From: Pseudomonas libanensis
GTDB lineage: Bacteria > Pseudomonadota > Gammaproteobacteria > Pseudomonadales > Pseudomonadaceae
DNA: 64,000 nt
Assembly (NCBI RefSeq): GCF_001439685.1
Contig: NZ_JYLH01000001.1
Location: forward strand, 496,001 to 560,000
Direction: 5' to 3'
The notes beneath the pieces are model-generated. The model searched no databases. It was given only the letters and a program-made list of their open reading frames with translations, and had not been told where the DNA came from. The position numbers and the translations under genes are program-made. Positions 19,519-26,524 of this stretch are shown in pieces. How positions within the stretch are numbered: position 1 is the first letter of the stretch; each line of letters starts with the position of its first letter.

Positions 19519-20424
19519 GTGAGTAACCGAGGTGAGCAGGCACTGCTCAAACAATCGACGATCCTGATGTTCGCTGTGGCGATCGCCGGGATTGTCACGG
19601 GTGTGATATCCGGTGCCCAATCCATTCTGTTCGACGGCTTTTTCTCGCTGATCGCCACCGCCATCAAGGTGCTGATGCTGATCACGGCCAAGCTGATCGC
19701 CAAGAAAAGCAACGAGCGCTTCCAGTTCGGCTATTGGCACCTGGAGCCGATGGTGCTGTTGATCGAAGGCAGTTTTCTGCTGTTGATCGCCATCTACGCG
19801 TTCCTCAACGGCGTCTTCGGCATTATCAATGGCGGGCGCGAGATCGAGTTGGGGTTGGTGATCGTTTATGCGGCGGTGTTTACCGTCGTGGAGTTCGCCT
19901 ACTTCTTCTATGTGCGCTACCGCAACCGCAAGCTCAAATCATCGCTGATCCAGTTCGACAACATCAGTTGGCTGGTGGACGCGATGCTGTCGGTGGGCTT
20001 GCTGATCAGCTTCCTTGCCGCGCTGTTGCTCAAATCCCAGGGCTATGGCGAGTGGGCGGTGTATGTCGACCCCTTGATCCTGATCCTGCTGGCCCTGAGC
20101 ATGCTGGCGCCGGCGTTCAAGATCCTGCGCCCGGCGTTGCGCGAAGTGTTGGGCATCGCGCCGGATCACTTGGACGACAAGGTCCGCGAAGTGATGGATG
20201 CGGCGCAGGCCAAGCATGGTTTCGACGATTATGTGTCCTACGTGCAGAAGCACGGGCGGGCGCGGTTTATCGAGATTCATGTGGTGCTGCCGGCGGATTA
20301 CCCGGTGGATAACGTCGCCACCCTTGATGGGCTGCGTGAGGAGATATCCACAGGGCTGGGGGCGGCGGATGCGGCGCGGTGGTTGACGATCAGTTTTACC
20401 GGAGATCGCAAGTGGATTGCCTAA
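19519..20424 (+). CDS. Cation diffusion facilitator family transporter
   Basis: The product is 301 residues from a GTG at 19519 with AGGAGG just upstream. About six membrane segments cover residues 15-215 (TILMFAVAIAGIVTGVISGA; MVLLIEGSFLLLIAIYAFLN; AMLSVGLLISFLAALLL), then a cytoplasmic C-terminal domain (YVQKHGRARFIEIHVVLP). Aspartates occur in the second (LFDGFFS) and fifth (WLVDAML) segments, but the usual histidine partner of the zinc site is not obvious in the second. CDF proteins export divalent metals in exchange for protons; the metal cannot be read from the sequence. It is flanked by REPINs on both sides, so probably transcribed alone. Confidence 0.85.
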   Translation: MSNRGEQALLKQSTILMFAVAIAGIVTGVISGAQSILFDGFFSLIATAIKVLMLITAKLIAKKSNERFQFGYWHLEPMVLLIEGSFLLLIAIYAFLNGVFGIINGGREIELGLVIVYAAVFTVVEFAYFFYVRYRNRKLKSSLIQFDNISWLVDAMLSVGLLISFLAALLLKSQGYGEWAVYVDPLILILLALSMLAPAFKILRPALREVLGIAPDHLDDKVREVMDAAQAKHGFDDYVSYVQKHGRARFIEIHVVLPADYPVDNVATLDGLREEISTGLGAADAARWLTISFTGDRKWIA

Positions 20425-20448
20425 AGGCTGTTAGACCGAGGTGAGGCT

Positions 20449-20520
20449 ATCGCAGGCAAGCCAGCTCCCACATTTAAATGTGCGAACGCTATCCACTGTG
20501 GGAGCTGGCTTGCCTGCGAT
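20449..20520. repeat. REPIN, class A
   Basis: Inverted class A REPs with inner ends TGTGGGAG and outer ends ATCGCAGG/CCTGCGAT. Its spacer lacks the GCATTCC motif seen in its relatives. It lies between convergent genes. Confidence 0.9.
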
Positions 20521-20533
20521 GGCGCCCTGCAGG

Positions 20534-21643
20534 TCAGCCCATATGCTGGACCAAGCCCTGATAGCAAGTCGCCAAATGATAAGGCGTAGTCGAAGGCATA
20601 TCCCGCCGGCTCACCTTACCCTCGGCATCCAGGCATTCATGCCAACCCTTGGCATGCAAAAAGCGCTGTTGCAACGCCTGCAACTGGCGCTGCAGCACCG
20701 CCTCACTGCCTGGTCGTAACGTCAGCGCCCGCAGGTACTCCGCCTGAGCCCAGATACGTTGGGTGCCATCGCGCACCGTGCCATTCAGCGCAAGCATGCC
20801 ACTGACCGCACCGCTCAGCTTATCCACACCCATTTCTTCGGCATAGGCAAACGCCCGTGTCAGTGATGCATGCAGCGGCGTGCCGCGCAGCACCTCTGAC
20901 GATTCCAGCAAAAAGAACCATTCGAACTGGTGCCCTGGCTCAAACCAGTTATCCACAGCCCCCAGCGGTTTTTCCATCATCACGCCATGCTCGCGGTCGA
21001 TGAAGCGTTGCTGCATGGCCGTCGCCAACGCCAGCAGGGCCGCCTGTACTTCGGCATCCTCACGCACCGCGAGCGTCGCAAGGAAACCTTCGGCCAGGTG
21101 CATCAATGGGTTCTGCAATGGCCCTGAGCCCAGCGAGGCCCAGTTGCGCTCCAGCACGGCCTCATACAAGCCATCGCCCGTGGCAAAGCGCTGGGCGACG
21201 ACTTCCAGGGCGGCATTGAGCACCGATTCCACCAGCGGTTCGCGCACCTTGGCCCAGTAATGGGCGCAGGCAAAGATGATGAAAGCGTGGGTGTAGAGGT
21301 CTTTGCGTTTGTCCAGCGGTTGGCCGGCGGGGTCGATGCTGTAGAACCAGCCGCCGTGCTCGGGATCATGGAAGTGCCGCTGCAGGGAACGGAACAGCGC
21401 CGCCGCACGTTCTTCGGCAAAGGCCGCGCCGGGCTCACCGATGAGGCTGGCGAACAGGTACAACTGCCGGGCGCAGGCCATAGCGCGGTAGCGTTGCGGG
21501 GGCAGCGGCTGGTGATCGGCGTCCAGCGCCTCGAAGGGCAGTGCCAGGTCGGCATTCCAGCCTGGGCCTTGCCAGAGGGGCACGATCAGGTCGTGGAAGT
21601 GCGTGAGCACGGTGTTCAAGGAAGGCGGGGAAGCGATGGGCAT
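20534..21643 (-). CDS. AGE-family epimerase/isomerase
   Basis: The product is 369 residues, an (alpha/alpha)6-barrel protein of the N-acylglucosamine 2-epimerase / mannose isomerase family. Signature segments are HDPEHGGWFYSIDPAG, DLYTHAFIIFACAHY, NPLMHLAEGFLATLA and WFEPGHQFEWFFLL, which carry the conserved barrel histidines. Family members interconvert mannose and fructose/glucose, or epimerise N-acyl sugars; without a ligand-site comparison I cannot choose, though Pseudomonas members of this length are often mannose isomerases. Two exact DnaA-box nonamers (TTATCCACA at 20820 and 20949) lie inside the gene. It ends next to a REPIN; the upstream gap to ureJ holds another REPIN. Confidence 0.85.
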   Translation of the reverse strand: MPIASPPSLNTVLTHFHDLIVPLWQGPGWNADLALPFEALDADHQPLPPQRYRAMACARQLYLFASLIGEPGAAFAEERAAALFRSLQRHFHDPEHGGWFYSIDPAGQPLDKRKDLYTHAFIIFACAHYWAKVREPLVESVLNAALEVVAQRFATGDGLYEAVLERNWASLGSGPLQNPLMHLAEGFLATLAVREDAEVQAALLALATAMQQRFIDREHGVMMEKPLGAVDNWFEPGHQFEWFFLLESSEVLRGTPLHASLTRAFAYAEEMGVDKLSGAVSGMLALNGTVRDGTQRIWAQAEYLRALTLRPGSEAVLQRQLQALQQRFLHAKGWHECLDAEGKVSRRDMPSTTPYHLATCYQGLVQHMG

Positions 21644-21718
21644 TGGCTGGCGTCGTCACGGCAGGGGTGTAGGCGCGCATGGTAGCAGGCTTGGGTACGG
21701 CGGTGTTTATGCTGCCGC

Positions 21719-21786
21719 TTTCGCGAGCAAGCCCGCTCCCACAGTTGGAACGCATTCCCCACTGTGGGAGCGGGCTTGCTCGCGAA
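21719..21786. repeat. REPIN, class B
   Basis: Inverted class B REPs with outer ends TTCGCGAGC/GCTCGCGAA and inner ends TGTGGGAG. The spacer includes CGCATTCC, the motif also found in class A copies of the same orientation. Confidence 0.9.
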
Positions 21787-21808
21787 GAGGCCTCAGCAGC
21801 GCCGCAAA

Positions 21809-22381
21809 TCAGCCCGCCAACAACCACACCCCAGTCGCTGCCGAAGCCGCCCCGGCCACTCGCACCAGCGGCGCTGCGGCAGCTGGCAAAAAGCGCACGA
21901 CTGCATAACCCGCGGCATGCAACACCGCAGTCGCCCCCACAAACCCAATGGCATACGCCCAAGGGCTGGTCATGTCCGGCAGTTCAAGGCCATGGGCCAC
22001 GCCGTGAAACAACGCAAACAATGCCGTGGCGCCCACCGCCATGAACAGCGGCGGCCGCACCGCCAGTGCCACGGCCAGGCCCAGGGCGAGCACCGAAGCG
22101 GCAATCCCGCTCTCCAGCGCCGGCAATTGCAGCCCTTCAAAACCCAGCACGCCGCCAATCAACATGGTGCCAACGAAGGCACAAGGCAGCGCCCAGCGTG
22201 CATTGCCTTTTTGCTGCGCCGCCCATAGACCGACCGCCACCATGGCCAGCAAGTGATCGAGGCCACCCAGCGGGTGGCTGATGCCGGCCACCAGGCCATT
22301 GTCGCCGTGGCCCGGATGGGCAAAGGCCAGGGCAGGGACGAGCAGCAGCGTGGCCGCGGCGAGGAATTTGTTGAGGCTCAT
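21809..22381 (-). CDS. ureJ: HupE/UreJ family nickel permease
   Basis: The product is 190 residues. An N-terminal signal-like segment (MSLNKFLAAATLLLVPALAF) is followed by AHPGHG and the family motif HPLGGLDHLLAMVAVGLWA, which supplies metal-binding histidines and aspartate in the membrane. About six hydrophobic segments in total. UreJ/HupE proteins import nickel for urease or hydrogenase maturation; its position 22 nt after ureG in ureEFGJ makes nickel supply to urease the likely role. It is the last gene of the operon and is followed by a REPIN. Confidence 0.92.
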   Translation of the reverse strand: MSLNKFLAAATLLLVPALAFAHPGHGDNGLVAGISHPLGGLDHLLAMVAVGLWAAQQKGNARWALPCAFVGTMLIGGVLGFEGLQLPALESGIAASVLALGLAVALAVRPPLFMAVGATALFALFHGVAHGLELPDMTSPWAYAIGFVGATAVLHAAGYAVVRFLPAAAAPLVRVAGAASAATGVWLLAG

Positions 22382-22403
22382 GAACAGGTTCCTTATAGGT
22401 TGA

Positions 22404-23018
22404 TCAGGCAGCGGTCAGCAGGCCCTGGCGTTCGATAAAGGCGACGATCTCTTGCAGGCCGACCCCGGTTTTCTGGTTGCTGAACACAAAGGGCTTGCCG
22501 TTGCGCATACGCTGGGTGTCGCTGTTCATCAGTTCCAGCGAGGCGCCCACCAGCGGGGCCAGGTCGATCTTGTTGATCACCAGCAGGTCGGATTTGCAAA
22601 TTCCGGGCCCGCCCTTGCGTGGTAGCTTGTCGCCGGCGGACACATCGATCACATAGATGGTCAGGTCCGACAGTTCCGGACTGAAAGTGGCCGACAGGTT
22701 GTCACCGCCGGACTCCACCAGGATCAGGTCAAGGCCCGGGAAGCGACGGTTGAGCTGGTCCACGGCTTCCAGGTTGATCGAGGCATCTTCGCGAATCGCG
22801 GTGTGCGGGCAACCGCCGGTTTCCACGCCGATGATGCGCTCGGGCGCCAGCGCCTGGTTGCGCACCAGGAAGTCGGCGTCTTCGCGGGTGTAGATATCGT
22901 TGGTGACCACCGCCAGGTTGTAGCGATCGCGCAGGGCCAGGCACAGGGCCAGGGTCAGGGCGGTCTTGCCGGAGCCCACCGGGCCGCCGATGCCGACGCG
23001 CAGGGGTTGAGTGTTCAT
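22404..23018 (-). CDS. ureG: Urease accessory GTPase
   Basis: The product is 204 residues. The P-loop is GPVGSGKT (12-19); further GTPase motifs are [17 protein letters not shown] and VINKIDLAP (NKxD). The metal-binding Cys-Pro-His motif is in [13 protein letters not shown]. UreG hydrolyses GTP to drive nickel insertion into the UreC active site with UreD, UreF and UreE. The ATG at 23018 is chosen because the longer frame upstream overlaps ureF and has no similarity. The gap to ureF is 19 nt. Confidence 0.96.
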   Translation of the reverse strand: MNTQPLRVGIGGPVGSGKTALTLALCLALRDRYNLAVVTNDIYTREDADFLVRNQALAPERIIGVETGGCPHTAIREDASINLEAVDQLNRRFPGLDLILVESGGDNLSATFSPELSDLTIYVIDVSAGDKLPRKGGPGICKSDLLVINKIDLAPLVGASLELMNSDTQRMRNGKPFVFSNQKTGVGLQEIVAFIERQGLLTAA

Positions 23019-23037
23019 ATCTGATTCTCCAAAACAA

Positions 23038-23712
23038 CTAGGAACGGAACAGGCGGCTGTATTGGCGCTCGTGGGCCATGCACGCCAGGGACAGGCCAAA
23101 GGCGGCGCTGCCGAAATACATGGGGTCAATGCGCTCGGCGTTTTGCTGGGCTTGTTGCAGCAGCGGCAACAATTCGCTGGTCAGGCGTTGTGCGGCTTGC
23201 TGGCCGAGGGGCAGGGTTTTCATCAACACCGCCAACTGATTTTCCAGCCAGCTCCACAGCCAGGCGGCGAGGGCGTCCTCTGGGCTGATACGCCAGGCGC
23301 GGGCGGCCAGGGCCCAGCCGAGGGCCAGGTGCGGTTCGCCGCGTTGTGCAACGAACTCACGGGCGGCGCTGTCCAGTTCCGGCAAGCCAGTGAGCAGTTG
23401 TTGCAGGGAGTAGCCCATCTGTCGGCTCTCCTGATACAGCTCGCGGGTCTCGCGGCTGGCACGGTGTTCTTCACACAGCTGTGCCAGCTGCGGCCAATCC
23501 TGCTCGGCGGCGGCGCGACAATGGGCGAGCAGCAGCGGTGCCTCGAAGCGCGCCAGGTTGAGCAGCAACTGATCACTGATCCAACGCCGAGCGCTTGCGG
23601 CATCCTGCACGCGACCATTGTCCACCGCCATTTCCAGGCCCTGGGAATAGCTGTAGCCGCCAATCGGCAATTGCGGACTGGCCAGGCGCAACAGCGCCCA
23701 GGCTGGGTTCAT
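23038..23712 (-). CDS. ureF: Urease accessory protein UreF
   Basis: The product is 224 residues, the usual UreF length and all-helical. Conserved segments are [19 protein letters not shown] near the N-terminus and [20 protein letters not shown] at the C-terminus (the flexible end that contacts UreD and UreG). It acts as the scaffold that couples UreG GTP hydrolysis to nickel delivery. Its ATG overlaps the ureE stop by 4 nt (ATGA), so the two are translationally coupled. Confidence 0.96.
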   Translation of the reverse strand: MNPAWALLRLASPQLPIGGYSYSQGLEMAVDNGRVQDAASARRWISDQLLLNLARFEAPLLLAHCRAAAEQDWPQLAQLCEEHRASRETRELYQESRQMGYSLQQLLTGLPELDSAAREFVAQRGEPHLALGWALAARAWRISPEDALAAWLWSWLENQLAVLMKTLPLGQQAAQRLTSELLPLLQQAQQNAERIDPMYFGSAAFGLSLACMAHERQYSRLFRS

Positions 23713-24209
23713 GCGCGCACGCCAAACTGATGCAGCTTGGGCGCGTAGTTGAAGTCTTCGTCGCCATGCCGCGAATGATGATGGCCGCCGCCGTAGGCCC
23801 CGTGTTCCGGCTGGAACGGCGCTTCGATGGTCTGCGCGTCGGCACCCAGCTGTTCAAGCATGGCCTTGAGCACGTAGTCATCGAGCAGACGCAGCCAGCC
23901 GTCGCCGACTTGCAGGGCCACATGGCGGTTACCCAGGTGGTAGGCAGCGCGGGTCAGTTCAAACGCATTGCGGCAAGTGACGTGCAACAGCTGTTCAGGT
24001 CTGGCGCGAACGCGTACGACACGTCCGTCTTCGGCTTGTAGGAATTCGCCATCGTGCAGCGGCGGCTGGCCACGCTCCAGAAACAGGCCGACATCTTCAC
24101 CCTCGGCACTGAAACAGCGCAGGCGGCTTTTGCTGCGGGCTTCGAAGTTCAGCAGCAATTCGGCGGCCCAGAGGGCTTGCGGGGCGATTCGGCGGTGTAT
24201 CACCAGCAT
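23709..24209 (-). CDS. ureE: Urease nickel metallochaperone
   Basis: The product is 166 residues. An N-terminal peptide-binding domain is followed by the metal-binding domain (LLHVTCRNAFELTRAAYHLG, HVALQVGDGWLRLLDDYV), where the HLGNRH histidine is the interface nickel ligand. The C-terminal tail is short and His-rich (GGGHHHSRHGDEDF), less extensive than in Klebsiella. It delivers nickel to UreG. The ATG at 24209 is supported by the family N-terminus (MLVIHRRI). It is first of ureEFGJ, with a sigma-54 promoter at 24246. Confidence 0.95.
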   Translation of the reverse strand: MLVIHRRIAPQALWAAELLLNFEARSKSRLRCFSAEGEDVGLFLERGQPPLHDGEFLQAEDGRVVRVRARPEQLLHVTCRNAFELTRAAYHLGNRHVALQVGDGWLRLLDDYVLKAMLEQLGADAQTIEAPFQPEHGAYGGGHHHSRHGDEDFNYAPKLHQFGVRA

Positions 24210-24245
24210 CAGGAGGCTTCCAGCTATGAGCGATGGATGAGCTAG

Positions 24246-24261
24246 AGCAAGGGGCTTGCCA
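24246..24261 (-). promoter_or_regulatory. Sigma-54 promoter of ureEFGJ
   Basis: On the minus strand TGGCAA-GCCCC-TTGCT has the exact GG-N10-GC spacing and one change from TGGCAC-N5-TTGCW. The predicted start, near 24236, leaves about 27 nt before ureE. GCAC-N7-GGGC at 24370-24384, one base from an NtrC dyad, lies about 140 bp upstream. The remainder of the 24210-24549 gap shows nothing else. Confidence 0.65.
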
Positions 24262-24549
24262 ATCCGCAGGTTGAGTAGGAATTCCCTGTAGGCAGGCATG
24301 GGCATGCTGCCCAATAGGGCGTCAGGAAGTTCTCCTGGTGTATCGATTTGGTGCGTGACGGGATTTATAGCACCGGTGAGGGGCGTTTTACGTTTAAGTC
24401 GGTGCGGACTTTGATGAAGTTTCTTTCATCATGTTCTTGTTGGTGTTTTTTCGGATTTGTCCTACGAGCTACCAGGATTTGGAGTTCATGGCATTACTCG
24501 CGGCTTATTTAGGCTGTGCGCCGTGTTTAATTCCACCGCGACGTTCATC

Positions 24550-25056
24550 ATGTTTAGATCACTTTTATGCGTATGCCTTGTCAGCCTGACCTTTGTCATT
24601 TCATCGGCCTCGGCCAGTCTTCAACCACGCGCAACCCTCGGTACTTCCCTGCAGGCCATCCAGCCTGCGTCCATCGACGGCGTGATCGATCGCGCCCATG
24701 AGTTGTTGGGCACGCCTTATAAATGGGGCGGCACGTCGGCGGAGCAAGGCTTCGATTGCAGCAGCTTCCTGGTGTATCTGTTCAAGACCGAAGCCAATGT
24801 GCTGATACCCCGCACCACCGCGGCCATGCACCGGTCCTCGGCGGCGACCATCAAGCGCAATGCCTTGAAGCCTGGGGATGCAGTATTTTTCAAAGGCAAC
24901 GGGCGCGGCCAGGTCAACCATGTCGGCCTGTATATAGGTGAAGGCAAATTCATCCATTCGCCGCGCACCGGCAAAAAGATCCGTATCGATTCACTGAGCA
25001 ACAGCTATTGGAATAAAAACTACACCACGGCCAAGCGCTTCCACACGGCGGGCTGA
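24550..25056 (+). CDS. NlpC/P60-family cell-wall peptidase
   Basis: The product is 168 residues. A signal peptide (MFRSLLCVCLVSLTFVISSA, then SAS) is followed by a single NlpC/P60 domain from about residue 42. The catalytic residues are Cys70 (GFDCSSFLVY), His124 (VNHVGLYIG) and the third polar residue His136 (FIHSPRTG). Such enzymes cleave stem peptides of peptidoglycan in the periplasm. The start is uncertain: no clear ribosome-binding site precedes the ATG, and in-frame upstream alternatives exist back to 24457. It is convergent with the TetR gene, whose stop is 5 nt away. Confidence 0.85.
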   Translation: MFRSLLCVCLVSLTFVISSASASLQPRATLGTSLQAIQPASIDGVIDRAHELLGTPYKWGGTSAEQGFDCSSFLVYLFKTEANVLIPRTTAAMHRSSAATIKRNALKPGDAVFFKGNGRGQVNHVGLYIGEGKFIHSPRTGKKIRIDSLSNSYWNKNYTTAKRFHTAG

Positions 25057-25061
25057 CCGGC

Positions 25062-25694
25062 TTATTCGGTGCTGCCCAGCCCCTGCCAATGCTTGAGGCC
25101 GATAAAGATAAAGCGCAGTTGCTGGGTGATTTTCGCCTGGGGCGTGAGGTGGGGCGGCAGGGCATGGGCCGGTGGGTCGATGATGTCGGGCAGGGTGGCG
25201 AACACACTTTTGACGATCAGGTCAGCCATTACATGCAAACCCTCTGCGTCCAGGTGCTGCAACTTGGGCATCAGCGTCAGGTCGGCCGCCAGGTCGCGGG
25301 TGATGTCTTCGCGCAGGGCCGCGATGGCTTGGCGTACCGCCAGGCAACCGCCGTACTGTTCACGGGCCAGGAACAGGAATTGTGACCGGTTGGCCGAGAC
25401 CACATCGAGAAAGATCCGTACGGAGGCATCGATAATGCCACCCATCACGAACTCGTTATGGCGCACCAGGCGAATCGTGGCGCGGAAGGTCTGGCCGACT
25501 TCGCTGACCAATACCAACCCGAGTTGATCCATATCGGCGAAATGACGGTAGAAGCCGGTGGGCACGATACCGGCGGTCTTGGCCACTTCGCGCAGGCTCA
25601 GGCTGCCAAACCCACGGCCACACTCCATCAGATGGCGGGCTGCGTCCATCAAGGCGAGGCGGGTCTGTTGCTTCTGTTCGGCACGGGGCAGCAT
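25062..25694 (-). CDS. TetR-family regulator, DesT/FabR-like
   Basis: The product is 210 residues. The helix-turn-helix reads SLREVAKTAGIVPTGFYRHF, followed by the DesT/FabR-type ligand domain (FLFLAREQYGGCLAVRQAIA). DesT and FabR sense the saturated/unsaturated acyl-CoA ratio and repress desaturase or unsaturated fatty-acid genes. In P. aeruginosa desT lies next to its desaturase operon and near ureE. Here ureE is close but no desaturase gene is present, so the regulator is an orphan in this window. The ATG at 25694 is preferred to 25802 because the HTH region begins right after it and the extra N-terminus has no counterpart. Confidence 0.85.
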   Translation of the reverse strand: MLPRAEQKQQTRLALMDAARHLMECGRGFGSLSLREVAKTAGIVPTGFYRHFADMDQLGLVLVSEVGQTFRATIRLVRHNEFVMGGIIDASVRIFLDVVSANRSQFLFLAREQYGGCLAVRQAIAALREDITRDLAADLTLMPKLQHLDAEGLHVMADLIVKSVFATLPDIIDPPAHALPPHLTPQAKITQQLRFIFIGLKHWQGLGSTE

Positions 25695-25800
25695 GAGCGG
25701 ATGAGCTTTGTCGGCAAGTACAGCGACGCACTCTAGCAAAAGCGCTTTGCCGGCGTCGAACTTGGCAGGGGCGGGGGCGTGATGCGGTCTATATAAAAGC

Positions 25801-25832
25801 AAAAGCCCGATCGGCAGATCGGGCTTTTTTTT
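25801..25832 (-). terminator. Intrinsic terminator, probably bidirectional
   Basis: AAAAGCCCGATC, GGCA, GATCGGGCTTTTTTTT: a 9-10 bp GC-rich stem flanked by an A-run on one side and a T-run on the other. It lies 15 nt past the stop of the minus-strand gene at 25847 and can also act on plus-strand transcription. Confidence 0.85.
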
Positions 25833-25846
25833 GGGCCACCACAGGC

Positions 25847-26167
25847 TTAGCTCTGTGCTTGATGCAGTTCTTGCAGACGGTCGGCACCGCCTTCAGCAAC
25901 GCCTTCGGTGTAGGCGCGTTTGTTGGCTTGTTCAGCACCGCCTTCGACCAGACCTTTCTCTTGCAGGCGGTTGTAGCCATTTTCAGCCACGGCGCCTTTG
26001 GCGTAATCACGGTTTTCGTCTTCTTGCGAACCGCTGCGAGCCACGGTTTGGCTGGTCTGCACGGCTTGGGCTTTGTTCTGTGGGGTGGCCTGTTCAGCGG
26101 CTGGCAGGGCGAAAGCGCTGGAAGCCAGGACAGATAACAGAACGGTAGCGAGTAATTGGCGTTTCAT
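25847..26167 (-). CDS. Small exported protein with an internal repeat
   Basis: The product is 106 residues. A cleavable signal peptide (MKRQLLATVLLSVLASSAFA) precedes a hydrophilic, Gln/Glu/Ala/Gly-rich mature part of about 86 residues. A short motif occurs twice: VAENGYNRLQEKG and VAEGGADRLQELH. There is no cysteine and no membrane segment. I do not recognise the family; similar small periplasmic proteins occur across Pseudomonas. AGGAG precedes the ATG at 26167 by 8 nt and a strong terminator follows, so it is a monocistronic, probably well-expressed gene. Confidence 0.75.
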   Translation of the reverse strand: MKRQLLATVLLSVLASSAFALPAAEQATPQNKAQAVQTSQTVARSGSQEDENRDYAKGAVAENGYNRLQEKGLVEGGAEQANKRAYTEGVAEGGADRLQELHQAQS

Positions 26168-26524
26168 GATGGTTGCTCCTAGGGAGGGCGATAAAGTGGG
26201 TACAGGGCTAATGTTACCCTTGATAAGTCGATATAAAAGTTCATAAACACAATGGTAATAATCAACAGAATTGATTGTTCTCGCCGGAGGCTCTAGATCG
26301 AGCCTCTCAAGCCCGCGGCTTTGCACCGATGTGGGTATTTTCGACACGAGCCTGGGTAACAATGGTGCGTCGTCGATGGAGAAAATTGTCTGGTTGATCA
26401 GGAAAATCGCTTTTTTCGGCTAAATCCGCCGTTGCGTTAAACCCCCAGGCACTTTGCCAGTCGTAGTCCTATAAGCTGTTTAAAAGGCTGTAGCCCAGCC
26501 AGTCGTATTCAGGAGCCCTGTGCA
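26168..26524. other. Divergent intergenic region, no gene seen
   Basis: This 357-nt gap lies between a minus-strand exported-protein gene and the plus-strand AsmA gene. It contains a 7-bp hairpin without T-run (GAGGCTC at 26287 and GAGCCTC at 26300) and an AT-rich patch around 26215-26275 suited to promoters. I could not assign specific promoter boxes. Confidence 0.5.

Noticed and set aside
24300..24450. GGTGC ... GCACC inverted repeat upstream of ureE as an NtrC site
   Set aside because: The half-sites face the wrong way and are 15 nt apart, unlike GCAC-N7-GTGC; only the one-mismatch site at 24370 is mentioned.
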